Source of the DNA: Molanna angustata
Taxonomy: Eukaryota; Arthropoda; Insecta; Trichoptera; Molannidae
Length of the DNA stretch: 64,000 nt
Assembly (NCBI GenBank): GCA_963576475.1
Contig: OY754984.1
Coordinates: 15,994,722-16,058,721, forward strand
Reading direction: 5' to 3'
The position numbers were made by a program, and so were the translations under genes. The notes beneath the pieces were generated by a model. That model had not been told where the DNA came from. It worked only from the letters and a program-made list of their open reading frames with translations, and ran no database searches. Below, one piece after another: positions 45,506 to 57,076 of this stretch (positions within the stretch are counted from its first letter, which is position 1; every line of letters begins with the position of its first letter).

Positions 45506-46309
45506 TTTAAAATAATGTTGTTTAACTTACAAAACCAAAGACTAGGTATATTTATCATGGTCGCCCTATACATTTAGTTTTGTATCGATATATAAATGTA
45601 TACTTTTTTTTTTTAAAAACAAGTATGTTTACTTTTTTGATTTAAAAATATTTTCCTTTATATATAAATAATCTTTCAAAAAGCAATATGATAATACGTA
45701 AGATATTGAACCACGAAATTGTTAAAACGTATCAAGACGCGTCATCTTATATGTTTGACAACGCTAGAAGAAAATATTATGTACCTATTTGTCGAATATT
45801 ATGTTTGTAAGGTACACAATTTCGTTATGGAAAAACATTAAAAGCAAATAGTATCATATTTCGATACCACAAGTGGTTATATAAATAAAAGGAATTCGCA
45901 CATAACACACACAAACAAATCTTGTTTTCGAACTGGATTTTACTGATTATTTTATTTATTTATTGACACATTCAAAGCTTAAAGCCCTTTACAAAACAAA
46001 ATATTAGATGACACAGCATAAACTGAACCAAAGAACTTATTTTTTTTTCGACGAATGAGCGATTCGGTGAACTGATCATTCGATTCGGTTTTCGATGAAT
46101 TTGCTTTCGATGAACTCGTCTATTACCATAAAGTATGGATGTTTCCACAAACGATATCTGTATACAACAATCCACTAGGACAATGCCATCATACTTTTAG
46201 TTGTTTATAGTTGCCTGTCAGTTTGAATTAGGTGTATTTTTTTCTTATTCCTAATAGAAGGAAATATAATAGTAATTGGTTTTTGTTTAGTTCATTTTTT
46301 ACTGGCCGA
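45506..46309. other. Unassigned, with a LINE-like tail
   Basis: 45948-45995 (ttattttatttatttattga, cacattcaaagc) looks like a minus-strand LINE 3' end. The rest is unassigned. Confidence 0.4.
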
Positions 46310-46500
46310 TTTACTAATCATATTAATAACAATTAAGAACTACAAATAATAACACTCAATAATTATTATTATTACCATTATACACTTCCTCAAAAGAATT
46401 AGCAGATCAATGCATAAATTGTAAATTATTTAATAGAACAAAATAAATTCAACAATCATCAAGATTTCAATTGGTAATAATTCACCCATCCAGATACCTT
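46310..46500. repeat. Family F repeat, copy 2
   Basis: Actggccgatttactaatca, aacaattaagaactacaaat, cattatacacttcctcaaaa and attcacccatccagatacc match 32655-32840. Confidence 0.8.
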
Positions 46501-46849
46501 CTCAACATATCAAAGGATTAGGCTCTGAGAAGGTCTCTATACTACCTATCAACCCTACTGATTACCGAATATTAACGTTTAAATAATCTTTAACGATTCT
46601 ACATGTATAAATTATTACCGTTTTTTGCATTTTTATTATAAGTATTTCAATAAATCAAAAATTTCTAAATTACGTCTAAACGATTTTGGAATAATGCCAG
46701 TGCTTGAAATAATGAACGGTAATATTATTATTTTACGAGAATGCCAAAGTCTTTTAATCTCGTTCCCTAAAGTGGTGTATTTTCTATTTCATCAAATGCT
46801 TTAATAATATTACTAGAATTTGGAATAGCCACATCGCAAAGGTGTGTTA

Positions 46850-47010
46850 TTTTTACTCTCCACACTATGGAATAGGGGAGAGTCATGATTTTGCAAAATT
46901 TAAGCGTATTTTTTTTACATCAATTTCCAAATGGGTATCATGTAGAGAATGCACACTATGAGTTTCGTCGTGATGTGTTTGTGTGTATGGCGTATACGGC
47001 GTACACGCCG
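46850..47010. repeat. Family C repeat, copy 2
   Basis: Matches 13725-13881 (gagagtcatgat, tttaagcgtatttttt, catgtagagaatgcacac). It ends in a short palindrome-rich stretch: gtatacggcgtacacgccgt, 46991-47012. Confidence 0.7.
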
Positions 47011-47029
47011 TACGCCGTAGCATTTATCT

Positions 47030-47300
47030 TTTTTGTGGCCTCTCTACAGCCCAAACTATAAGTCCGATCGACTTCATATTTACATCATATGTGTAAAGTG
47101 CAAAGACCAAGAGCTGATTAGTTTTCCATAGACAACTTTTGATTTCTTCTCTATGAATTCATCGTTTACGTTGTTTTTTTTTGTGACCTCTCTGCAGCCC
47201 AAACTATAAGTCCGATTGACTTCATATTGATATCATATGTGTGTTAAGTCCATAAACTTAGAGCTGATTAGTTTTCCATAGACAACGGTTCATTTTTTCT
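47030..47300 (+). repeat. Tandem duplication, unit about 135 bp
   Basis: Tttttgtggcctctctacag, cccaaactataagtccgatc, gagctgattagttttccata are repeated once from 47166. A more decayed third relative (gaactgattagcattccatg) is near 47605. Confidence 0.88.
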
Positions 47301-47454
47301 CAAAGTTTCTTTATGATTTCATCTATTAAAACTGAAAAAATGCTCTCACGACCTGGAAATTAGAGATATTTTAATTTCGTTTCAACTATTCATACAACAC
47401 CAAGAATATTCATAAAATTGTATTCAAAGTTGATCAATGATAAAAGAGTTTGTC

Positions 47455-47865
47455 TATCTTAGCATAAAAGTATACTATCGTTACAAAATTTATATTCCTG
47501 GTAGTAAAATTTAGAATGAATAAAAATGTATATAATAAGATAAATTTCTTGTGTATGGAAAAGTTCAGTAATTTGATTTCATGTTATAAGGTGAAGAGCT
47601 TGAACATAGAACTGATTAGCATTCCATGAATAACATAAAATTACTTCATATGATATCACGTGTCAAAATTTTCAAAATGCTCTCGCGTTCTTTAAAACAA
47701 AATTTATCTGCTTTTATTAAAATATTTCATACAACATAAGCATTCTTCACCATACTGCATTAATAGTTTGTCTATCTTAACATGAAAATATACTATCGTT
47801 ACAAAATTTATATTCCTAGAAGTAAAATTTAGAATGAATAAAATATTTTATATAAAATATAAAGC
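47455..47865 (+). repeat. Tandem duplication, spacing about 320 bp
   Basis: Agtatactatcgttacaaaa ttatattcctggtagtaaaa is repeated at 47790-47850 as atatactatcgttacaaaat ttatattcctagaagtaaaa, both followed by tttagaatgaataaaa. Confidence 0.85.
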
Positions 47866-47939
47866 ATATTTTACCAAATTGAGATTGTCAATATTTGAAG
47901 AAGAAAAAATAAACGCTTACTATGGTGTGGAGAGTTTTA

Positions 47940-48096
47940 TGTTGGCCACAACACACTCGTTTTATTTTATCTTCTTCTTCTTCGTTTAGTAGACCTAGTT
48001 GGTCTGTTCTTCAGAAACTATGCCTCCTGGGATGACGAAGTCCAGCTATCTTTCCATCTTTTGGGTGGTCTTCCGGGTAATTTTTTTTTTTTTTTT
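47940..48096 (-). mobile_element. Family E scrap followed by RTE-like family 2 3' end
   Basis: 47940-47972 (gttggccacaacacactcg) is a minus-strand piece of family E. 47976-48078 is the inverted family 2 C-terminus (minus strand ...RKTTQKMERWLDFVIPGG and a (GAA)n tail at 47976). A T-run follows at 48079-48096, probably another retroposon tail. Confidence 0.65.
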
Positions 48097-48735
48097 AATA
48101 TATTTAATAATACAAATCAATATATAAATTCACTAGTAATAATATTCTTACATATTTTTCCCTGCAGTACCTCACCAAAAAGTGTATTATTTTATCGTGT
48201 TTAATTTACTATATCGGGTCTGTTATGTTGAATTGACCGGTCAGTTAATATTGTTTTATCGTGATAAATCGAAATATTATTATTTTCTAAAAATTAAATC
48301 AGAAAAATATATGTAATATTATTATTATGTTTGAATAAAGCAGTAAGCTTGAATAACAGACGAAAATGTATGAGACGATGCATGAATACAGATGAGGAGA
48401 TGATTGTGTGTCAATATTGAAATATTTAGGGTTTTGTTTTCTCTTCCTACTCGATTAGGGACATGGCGAGATGGTTTGTATGTAAAATACCCAATTCTTG
48501 ATTGCTGTTTGTATAAATAAGCAAATACATTTAACAACAGTAGGTAATATATTGAATGCTGTCTTTAATCTTAATAGTCTTATTGATTTAAATGTATTTG
48601 GTAATTTACGAATCTCAAATAAACGTTAACCGTGTGTTTGTTTATCATTATATTCAAGAGATAATATTAAGATATTCATTTTATGATTTGTTTTGTTTTT
48701 TATTTTTATTTTTATGTATTAAGGATAAACCAACA
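48097..48735. other. Unassigned, with a family D scrap
   Basis: 48440-48480 (ctcttcctactcgattaggg, acatggcgaga) is an inverted family D start. The rest is AT-rich and unassigned. Confidence 0.4.
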
Positions 48736-49225
48736 ACTGTTATAATATAAGATTGCTAGAACTTGTTAAGATAAATATACCCATAAGAACATGCTCCAGA
48801 TTACGAAACATTTTTAACATCTCACACTACAATACAAACCTGGGCTTCCATGCTCCTCTACCACGGTCACTCAGACAATACAACAAACTACATTATCAAT
48901 ATGAAAATTTTGATATATTTTCACAATCACGGGCATTATTCAAGAGTGCTTTAAGAACGTGCCAATTTTGATAAAAGCTTTGAATGTTACTTGTTATATT
49001 AATGTTTGTTTGTTTTTTTTTTATTTTTTTTTGTTGTTTTTCCTGCAGAAAATCATTTCTTAAATATGTATTCTTTGTGTAATGATGCTGAATGTATGAC
49101 TGAATGAAAATTATGTACGCCGTTCATGTGTGGGGTATGGATGATAATTCAATCGTCCAATAATTCCATACATTATATATATGTTCATAAATGCATGAAA
49201 CCAGTGGGCTTCTAGCCTGTTTTTC
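48736..49225 (+). pseudogene. LINE C-terminus and 3' end
   Basis: LVKINIPIRTCSRLRNIFNI, SHYNTNLGFHAPLPRSLRQY, ENFDIFSQSRALFKSAL, stop at 48969. The 3' untranslated part ends ggcttctagcctgtttttca and runs into the (TAAA)n block. Same family as 39318-39925. Confidence 0.8.
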
Positions 49226-49503
<278 letters not shown>

Positions 49504-49519
49504 TAAACCTAATATTTTT

Positions 49520-49700
49520 ACTAACCCACGAAGATATAGTGAGTTGTGATTTCGTAATTTTTGAGGCTATTTTTTATTGCAGATTATCAACAGGTATCAT
49601 GCTGAGATTGTATTCTGAAAGTTTCATCACAATGTATACATATGTGTGTGTGTGGTATATGCTGTGTGCTGCGTGCTAAGTACGGCGTATTTATTTTACT
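49520..49700. repeat. Family C-like repeat, distant copy
   Basis: Order of motifs (gagttgtgattt, gtatcatgctgagattgtat, gtgtgtgtgtgg, tacggcgta) parallels 46870-47010 but identity is low. Confidence 0.4.
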
Positions 49701-49789
49701 TTATCAATTATAGACTTAAGTACTCATTCGATTCTTTAAAAATGTTGTTAATATGTTTATCTAAAATTTGCTTAGACCCCGTTAGATTT

Positions 49790-50060
49790 TGAAGGATATC
49801 TGAATAGTGCTTTTCAATTTTTTTAAACGTCAAATATTTTAAAGTGACCCCAAGCTCAGGTAACTTAAAATTTGAAATTTTTATTTTTAAATTGGTAAAA
49901 GACACATCACTTTATCAAGAATTATCAAGTTTTCATAATAAAATATTAAAATAAAAACACAATTGAACAAACTCATTTTATGAAATTGCTGAAAATTTTC
50001 CATACAAAATTTGAATACTTTGTTGTTATAGTTGGCCACAACCCACTCTTTTTTTAATTG
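49790..50060 (-). repeat. Family E repeat, copy 3, minus strand
   Basis: Aagtgaccccaagctcagg, aacaaactcattttatgaaa and gttggccacaacccactct are the inverse of 20045-20340. It lies directly before family G. Confidence 0.8.
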
Positions 50061-50117
50061 CATATACGCAAATATTGGATTTTTTCCCCTGTCGGGGGTC
50101 AAATGATGTTTTTTTGG

Positions 50118-50303
50118 CAAACTTTTTAACATCTCAGTAGAGACGAAGTTGGAATATTATAGAAGAACCAGGAATTCAAGGCACCCACAGGGCTTACGAC
50201 CTGTCGTCGGTTGGTTTACGTGATCACTTTATACCCTTGCGCAACGTTTAACAATTATGCCATTTTATTGTGTTTCCTTATCAATGCAAATTTTGAAAGT
50301 TCT
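50118..50303 (+). repeat. Family G repeat, copy 2
   Basis: Matches 35856-36045 (aacatctcagtagagacgaa, ggcacccacagggcttacga). The plus frame keeps EEPGIQGTHRAYDLSSVGLR then DHFIPLRNV and a stop. Confidence 0.72.
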
Positions 50304-50519
50304 GATTTTAAACGAATTCCGTTTTATAGGAATGAAATCTCGGAAGAATTATCGGCGAATATCTTAAAAGATCGCGTGGGCTGCTTAGAACAAAACTATG
50401 GGTCTATTGTTTGGTTGGTAGATGGTATTAAACCGTCATGTCGCCCATTCTGCCCAAAACTGTCCTTAGATGATAGCTATACAGGCGTTGAAGCCACCAA
50501 CACAACTCAGAAGCTATAG
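50211..50519 (+). CDS. Hypothetical ORF, up to 102 codons
   Basis: The left third lies in family G in a different frame from its own conserved frame. The distinctive part is 50300-50519, SSDFKRIPFYRNEISEELSA, NILKDRVGCLEQNYGSIVWL, then CRPFCPKLSLDD, and a stop with AATAAA about 10 bases later. No family recognised. It could be a fragment of an unknown element's gene. The ATG at 50211 is arbitrary. Confidence 0.25.
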   Translation: MVYVITLYPCATFNNYAILLCFLINANFESSDFKRIPFYRNEISEELSANILKDRVGCLEQNYGSIVWLVDGIKPSCRPFCPKLSLDDSYTGVEATNTTQKL

Positions 50520-51916
50520 AAAAAAAATAAAGAAATTAAAATAAGACTCTTTTTTAATGCCTTTATATTAACTTATTTACATATAACATCGTAAATTGGG
50601 TTTCGTTGTGAGTTTTTATATGACTCGGCAATAAATATAACTTGTTTTGTTTATGACGCGGCAATAAATATATTTTTGAAAACGATAAAACAACTAGAGG
50701 GCCGGTTCAATTTATTTATTTTTTATTGACCTGATTGCCCAAGGGGATGGACAAAATACTAAGAAAAATTTTATTTGTTGAGAAAAAATTCAACGATAAT
50801 GACATTTTTTCATCGTTGTAAACAGGAGCGAATTCGGGAGACGATTCTATTAACACTTATTCTAAGGATTGTATTTCAATGTGTAGTATATTCACAACAA
50901 ATAAGTTTAAAGTTCGTTTACAGAGAGTCTATGACTCTACACGAACACAACTTGGATTACATATATACCTATTTATTTCAGGGTGCGCCAGGGTTTTCAT
51001 TTGGGACCACTTCTGTTCTTAATATACATAAACGATATCAAATGAAATCAATATTCATGTCAAAACCAAATATATTGTATATATTCAGGAAATACTATGG
51101 TAATTAGAAGTTAATAGCATAAACAATATAACTAATTTATGATACCAAAACATTTTATGTAAGGACGTTCGTGCCTTATTATTGGTTCTGCGAAACATAG
51201 TAGGTACAACATAGTCTGTACATAATCTTCAGTATTTTACTGAAGTTTTTAAGACTCCGCTCTATTTTCTCTGTACTTATTATTATCATTATTATTATAC
51301 TCTGTAATTCAGACAATCGCATAGCTCTTGAGTATAATGTGGAGCCAAGTCATGCAGTTTTAATAGCACCAAACACTCGTTTAGCAAAATAAATAACATC
51401 AAACCTCACAGAAACACAAAATAAACCTGTGAGGTTAGATTTTCAAAATACATAAAAGTAAAAAACACATCAGGAAAATGATCGTTGATTGATGTAAAAT
51501 AAGTAGTTTAAAAAGACGTCATATGTATTTACTTCTGTAAAATATTGAAATAAAGTGTTAAGGAAATTGATTCAATAAAAAGATAGATTGAAATCGGATG
51601 TTTAAAATGTACCTTTTGGTTCTTACAAACCAAATCATTTATATATATTTCAACAAAGGATTTCCCTCAGTGTTTTAAATCCGAATAGGAATATGTTTAT
51701 CCAGTTAAATTTTACTCAACGACCCACAAAGTATATATTCATTACTTGTGTAGCTAATCCACCCCTGTTTTCACACCGCTATATTTTCATCTTTTTTTTT
51801 CCATCCTACCTTATCTCGAGAATACGATTGATATTGTTGGCACGAAGTTAGCCGAGTGGAGCCGAGATGTGACGGGAAATTAAAGGAGCGAGAAGACCTC
51901 AGGCAGGGTCGTAACT
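50520..51916. other. Mostly unassigned, with a reverse transcriptase scrap
   Basis: At 50981-51035 the plus frame reads QGFHLGPLLFLIYINDIK, a clear reverse transcriptase motif-B block (usual QGSxLGPLLFxIYINDI), with no other part of the protein around it. A small hairpin (acctcacag...ctgtgaggt) is at 51396-51435. The remainder is unassigned. Confidence 0.5.
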
Positions 51917-52080
51917 GGGGGCCTAGACAACGTGTCATTTAAGCTAAGCGTTATATCGCTAAGCGATAGTAAATGTATGAAATTGGTCGCTATGACAACA
52001 AGTGACAGCCACAAATTTCATACATTTCTATCGCTTAGCGATATAACGCTTAGCTTTAATGGCATGTTGTCTAGGGGGGC
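51917..52080. mobile_element. Palindromic MITE, family Q, copy 2
   Basis: Identical to 33471-33634 apart from one base and in the same orientation. Flanks differ completely between the two sites, so these are two insertions. Confidence 0.95.
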
Positions 52081-52469
52081 TGATTAGCTTCCCTCTCCTT
52101 GTTTCACTCTCAAACGTCTCCGCAGCTTATCTTGATCGATTCGTCTTCGTCCATCGACAAAAGGAAGTTTGTATGACGAATAATTAACACGTCTGGTGAC
52201 TGACTGTCCAACTTTTCTAAATTACTAACAAAATGTTTGTTAATTATTTATTTATAATATCAATGGCGGTCATTGTAGAAAGTATTATCTTGTTCCTTCT
52301 TGTATGTAGAAATATAGGTACCTACTTAATTGGCCAAAGATACGAGATCGCTGTAAAACATTATTTCTAACTATATAAATGCAAGCAAGCATACAAATAT
52401 GTATGCGAGATAAAGAGAGATATTACAAGTTAAATGAAAGTGAATGCCCTAAAAGTATACAAGGGTGTA
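52081..52469. other. Unassigned sequence
   Basis: The bases on both sides of the family Q copy (51760-51916 and 52085-52170) are GC-richer than average and may be one older sequence split by the MITE. Not recognised. Confidence 0.4.
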
Positions 52470-52980
52470 AAGTACACTTTACACGGACACTATTTTCAAC
52501 GCGGCCCGGTTTCCAACACTTAAAAAAGCATCTAAAATACAGGTTACTCCAAACATCGCTTTACATGCAACGCTTAAAACAGCATCCAAAATAGAGGTGA
52601 CTCCGAGTATCGCTTTACAGTACTTTACAGAGTTTACACGATTATATGTGCAAATGTATAATATAATATAAATAAATGTATATCAAAAAAATATATAATA
52701 AATGTTTAATATAATATAAATGTATATCGAAAGTTTCGACACTTTTCAAATAAACAAAATACATCGCGAGCGAATGTCACACGTAAAAGTCAATGCAAAC
52801 GGTAGCCATGTTGACTCGTCGTTAACGACGACAGCAAATAATTTTACAGATTTCTGTTTTACCAAAAAGGATGAAAATCGCGTTGAATATAGAACACGTT
52901 AAATTTTTTTGCTCATCGCGTTGAAAACCCCGCCGAAAACCTGAAACCCGTTGAAAATAGTGTCCGTGTAAAGTAGACTT
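52470..52980. mobile_element. TIR element, 511 bp, non-autonomous
   Basis: Ends aagtacactttacacggaca and, inverted, aagtctactttacacggaca continue into shared ctattttcaacg. Inside, aacgcttaaaacagcatcca is duplicated about 60 bases apart (52520 and 52575). A small palindrome, cgtcgttaacgacg, lies at 52816-52829. No coding frame of interest. Confidence 0.85.
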
Positions 52981-53139
52981 AAGAGATGGAGTGAATAGTA
53001 GGGACCGCCCCATGTGCATGAATGGCATGGTTATGTTAATGCTACTTTGAAAGAAGGAAACTGAAGAAGCTTGAATAATCGACGAGCATGAATGAGTCAT
53101 GAATGTATGGAAAAATAGAGGCGAATGGCACTCGGTCTT

Positions 53140-53225
53140 ATTTTATTTTATTTTTTATTTTATTTATATTTGGGAAACAAACAGCGTTACAATGTTTATG
53201 GTATGGACAGTAAAGTTATTACAAT
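53140..53225 (-). mobile_element. LINE-like 3' tail, minus strand
   Basis: Ttattttattttattttttattttatttatatttgg resembles an A-rich tail on the minus strand with about 50 bases of 3' untranslated sequence. It directly precedes a larger minus-strand LINE. Confidence 0.4.
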
Positions 53226-54638
53226 TATTTTTTTTATTTTTATTTATTTCAAATTTACGGCTTGAGAGCCTATATAAAAAAAACAACAAGTATATAATGA
53301 TTAAAACTTTGAATTATAAAATAAAAGTAAATTTACACTAACATAATAATATCAATAATATCAACAATGCAAATTTATAACAGACATAATAATAAATAAT
53401 ATCCATAATAATATACTATAGGTACACAATTTAAAAACAAAATACATAAAAAAATACAAAAAAATTATGCCAATAATGTGTTTCCACATAAGTAAAAAAC
53501 AATAAGTACCTATATAAGTTTATACAAAAATTATAGAGAATATGTAGGAGAGAGTTGGGAATAGAGAGGAAAGATAGAGTGCAGATGAAGAGGGATATGT
53601 GTTGGGATGAATATATATGAATATTTAATGATTGATAAGTTTTGATTTGATAACATTTATTGATGAGTTGAATATATCTAATTCGTTTAGGTGCGTATTG
53701 AAGAAGTGTGATGCACGGTATATGAATGAGTGTTGTTTGGCGTTCGTGTTACAGTGTGAAAGGTTTAATGAATGTTGGAATCGGGTTGCTCGGGTGGGAA
53801 CCCGAAGAGCTATTCGTTCAAGCAGTTCCGGGCAATCCACGATAGAGTTGGCGATTTTAAATAGAAAGACGGCGTCGGAGATATTTCTACGGTTTTCTAA
53901 TGTGCTAATTTTAAAGAACTCGGCAGAATCTGAGTAATTAAGATGAGTTCGAAAGGAGCGAAAATCAAGGTACTTAAGGAATCTATTCTGGATTTTTTCA
54001 ATTCTGTGTATGTAGGTAGAGTATCTAGGATTCCAGACTTGTGATGAGTATTCCAAAATGCTGCGCACATATGTAAAGTATAAAATTTTTAGTGTGAGTA
54101 TATTGTTAAATTGCTTGCATGTACGGAGAATAAAGCCTAGGATCCTAGACGCTTTGGAAACAATGTAGTCAATGTGTTTGTCAAATAACAGTTTTGAGTC
54201 AAGGATGATACCAAGGTCTTTTGTTTCATTTACATTACGCAGTAGTTGATTATTTAGGCAATAGTTGAAGCTTATGATGTTCTTGTTCCGTGTAAATTTT
54301 AGGCAGTGACATTTGTTTGGGTTAATTTGAAGGTTGTGTTGTTTGCAGTATAGGTCGAGACGATTGAGGTCAGTTTGAATATTTTCACAGTCCTCAATAC
54401 ATTTAACTGGGCAGTAAATCTTCATGTCGTCTGCGAAAAGTGAGACTTTTGCGTAAGTAAAACAGTTAGTGATATCGTTAATGTAGATATTAAACAGAAG
54501 TGGTCCCAACAAGGAACCTTGAGGGACCCCCGAAGTGACCCGAATCCAATTGGATTTAAAACCGCTAGCCACAACAGCTTGGCTCCGGTTTGATATATAT
54601 GAGAAGATCCATCTCAATAAGTCGCCGTGGATGCCATG
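53226..54638 (-). mobile_element. Jockey-type LINE, 5'-truncated, intact reverse transcriptase frame
   Basis: The A-rich tail is at 53226-53250 and the 3' untranslated region continues to 53624. The coding frame runs from 53625 to the left border at about 54638, where an inverted family D fragment begins. No frame break in over 1 kb suggests a relatively young copy. Confidence 0.9.
53625..54638 (-). CDS. Jockey-type reverse transcriptase, C-terminal 330+ residues
   Basis: Begins inside the palm with LLRWIFSYISNRSQAVVASG, then VTSGVPQGSLLGPLLFNIYI, the catalytic VSLFADDMKIYCPV, YCKQHNLQINPNKCHCLKFT, KDLGIILDSKLLFDKHIDYI, YVRSILEYSSQVWNPRYSTY and a C-terminus ending SSINVIKSKLINH stop. FADD replaces the more common YADD, normal for this clade. 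The frame is open through the left border, so the first ATG (54617) is not the true start. The fingers and endonuclease are missing. Confidence 0.92.
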   Translation of the reverse strand, partial: HGIHGDLLRWIFSYISNRSQAVVASGFKSNWIRVTSGVPQGSLLGPLLFNIYINDITNCFTYAKVSLFADDMKIYCPVKCIEDCENIQTDLNRLDLYCKQHNLQINPNKCHCLKFTRNKNIISFNYCLNNQLLRNVNETKDLGIILDSKLLFDKHIDYIVSKASRILGFILRTCKQFNNILTLKILYFTYVRSILEYSSQVWNPRYSTYIHRIEKIQNRFLKYLDFRSFRTHLNYSDSAEFFKISTLENRRNISDAVFLFKIANSIVDCPELLERIALRVPTRATRFQHSLNLSHCNTNAKQHSFIYRASHFFNTHLNELDIFNSSINVIKSKLINH

Positions 54639-54700
54639 TCTTCTCTCTCTACCCCGTTAAGGACATGGCGTGAATAGTATTTATGTATGTATGTGTATGA
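54639..54700 (-). repeat. Family D start fragment, inverted
   Basis: Cttctctctctaccccgtta aggacatggcgtgaatag, then tatgtatgtatg. Inverse of the element start at 26783. Confidence 0.65.
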
Positions 54701-55151
54701 AACCAAATTGACAAGATTGAAGATCTAAATTGAAATTGTAACATTTGTGTATGTGGTGTGAAATATAATATTATTCAGTATCAAGTGAATCGACTTTCAT
54801 AAATTTTTCTTAGGTTTGAAGTTTATAGGTTCGATCTGTTAAACTAGATATACAGAAAAACATATGTTAGCAAATATTTAAGATCATATATTTAATTAAT
54901 CAAAATTTAAGTAGGGTAGTATTTATGCTAAGGTACAGGGCTATTTGTAGAGTAGAGGGAAATAAAAGATTTGTACGATATTATTAATTTCTCTATTTTT
55001 TTTTCTTCCGATCTACTCCTTATATTGCGTCTCTACGCCGCGCCGCTTTCTGGAATCTTCTGCGTTTGTCAATTGGTTCAGTCGTCGCTATCGAGAAATA
55101 TACGTTTCTGATTAGACGCATGGTTAACAGGTACAAAATTAATGCCGAGAT
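54701..55151. other. Unassigned sequence
   Basis: AT-rich to 55010, then moderately GC-rich up to the TIR element. No gene recognised. Confidence 0.45.
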
Positions 55152-55499
55152 ACCTAACGCAACGTCTTACGTAGGCGATTCAAAGCGAACGCGGAGCAGT
55201 GCGGCGCGGCGCGAAAATAGCAAACAGTCGAAAATAACAATAACATACTACGTTACCAACCGCGAGTAGGGTACGGTGCGGCGCTGCGCGATGCGAAGCA
55301 AATGCGATTAGTTGGTTTGATATTTTCCCGCGAATTGGAAGCGGTGCCATAGTTTTTTTTTTGGTTAAGTATAATGTTAGAAGCGCGATTCCCGCATACG
55401 TAGGACAGAGCCGCCGCGTCGCACCGCATCGCTTTGAATTCGCGTGTAACCGCATCGGATTGCTTCGCTTTGAATCGCCTACGTAGGACGTCGCGTTAG
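55152..55499. mobile_element. CpG-rich TIR element, about 348 bp
   Basis: The left end ctaacgcaacgtcttacgta and the right end, inverted, ctaacgcgacgtcctacgta continue into an identical ggcgattcaaagcgaa. The interior has blocks of gcggcgcggcgcg and the inverse-like gccgccgcgtcgcaccgc. It is non-coding and much richer in CpG than its flanks. Target duplication not resolved. Confidence 0.85.
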
Positions 55500-56814
55500 T
55501 GCAAACGTCGTAAAAATCGAATGTGTGATATCGAAATGTTCTATTTTATTTGTAAAATTTTAAAATGTATTTCCACTCATTTAACACAAAAATTTTAGAA
55601 TAAGACATAAGTATTTTGCCGTGGCTCAATATTTTGACACTGATTTTGAAACTTTTGCATCTGTATGTAAATGATTTGGAAGTTCTGTTTTATCATGATT
55701 GTCATTTAATACATTTAATTTCCAATTCTGTAACTCTACAAACTTCAGAGTTTCGTTAATTAAATCTGTGTGCTTCTACATAGTTAAATCGCCAAATGAT
55801 GCACTGTAGAGATTCTTGTGTGTAATTAGTGCTATAAAGTGGACCAAAGTGATCATGCAGGGTAATATTGTTTAACTGTTTTAGACAAAGTCCAACCATT
55901 TCATACATCCGTATTTGGTCCATCGTATATTCTAACAGTTGAGATAATGTTGCAGTTGAGATAAAGTTATCTATATAGAGCATATTCAGTCGAAAATAAA
56001 CATGATTATTATGACCAGTGATCACGCAGAGGTAAAATGGGACCCGTTAATCATTAAATTGTTATGCTTGGAAATTAATTGGACTTAATATTGAAAAAAT
56101 TGTTCTACCGACTGCGCTAGTATAATATCATTCGTTGTGGTGGAGTAGAGATGATGATAAACTCAGCAGTTCTCATTAATACATATATAAAGGCTATAAA
56201 GGCTTTATTTAAGCAAAAAAGCGACACGGCCTCAGTAGGATGTGTATGTTGGTAATTTTGTTGGATATTATAAGTGAGAAGTGTTTGTTTTTTGATTTTT
56301 TGGCATTAGTTATGGAAGTGGTATGTTCGTTGTTGTTTGTGCGTGTGTGTTTTGGTGTACATGAGCGAAAATCGGATCTGAATCGCCATCAAATCTATAT
56401 ACCCAATTTATGTATGTGTTTTTCTTTGTTATTATTTGTTTTTTTCCAACACTGCTTAATTGTAATAAGGTATTAATGTTTACACATAATTGATGCAAAG
56501 CGTGACTATTTTTTATGTATTGTATATCATCAGTATGATTGTCCAGTCATGACTGTGTACTTTAAATAAAGTGAAATAAAATAAAATAAAATAAAACAGT
56601 AAATAAATATGTTGCTAATAATTATATAATCAATATTTTGGCCTTTATGACAGCTACACACGGCCTCCCCCTACACAAGCTTTGTCAGCTTTAAGAGGGA
56701 GGCGATGTTGTATTAGATTATGTTTTGTATATATTATATTGTTTTAAGTGATGTATTTTTGTAAAAAGGAATAAGTAAAAAATAAATATTCCCAATATAC
56801 ATTGTACAAGTCAT
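55500..56814. other. Unassigned, with a weak ORF and a possible LINE tail
   Basis: A minus-strand open frame 56025-55756 (MITGHNNHVYFRLNMLYIDN ... VEAHRFN) has ordinary composition but no family I know. 56480-56605 ends (AAATA)n after a polyadenylation-like ataaag and may be a plus-strand LINE 3' end. Otherwise unassigned. Confidence 0.35.
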
Positions 56815-57076
56815 AACAGTACGTAGACTGCAGTGGTTGGGACATGTCAGCCGGATGAATGATGATCGTGTCCCCAAAAAGGTTCTTAATACCAATCCAG
56901 AGGGCAGAAGAAGTAGAGGCAGGCCCGAGCTAAGATGGCTGGACGATACAGAAGACGACACAAGGGCGATCGGAATAGCAAATTGGAGGAGAGCGGTGGA
57001 GGACAGGGACGGCTGGAGAAGGATTCTGGGGGAGGCTAGGGCCCACACAGGGCTGTAGCGCCAATGATAATGATGA
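56815..57076 (+). pseudogene. RTE-like family 1 C-terminus, plus strand
   Basis: VRRLQWLGHVSRMNDDRVPK, KVLNTNPEGRRSRGRPELRW, EDRDGWRRILGEARAHTGL stop at 57058, then gcgccaatgataatgatgat. It has the same ending as 4680-6406 and 23885-24273. 5'-truncated to about 80 codons, frame intact. Confidence 0.9.
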
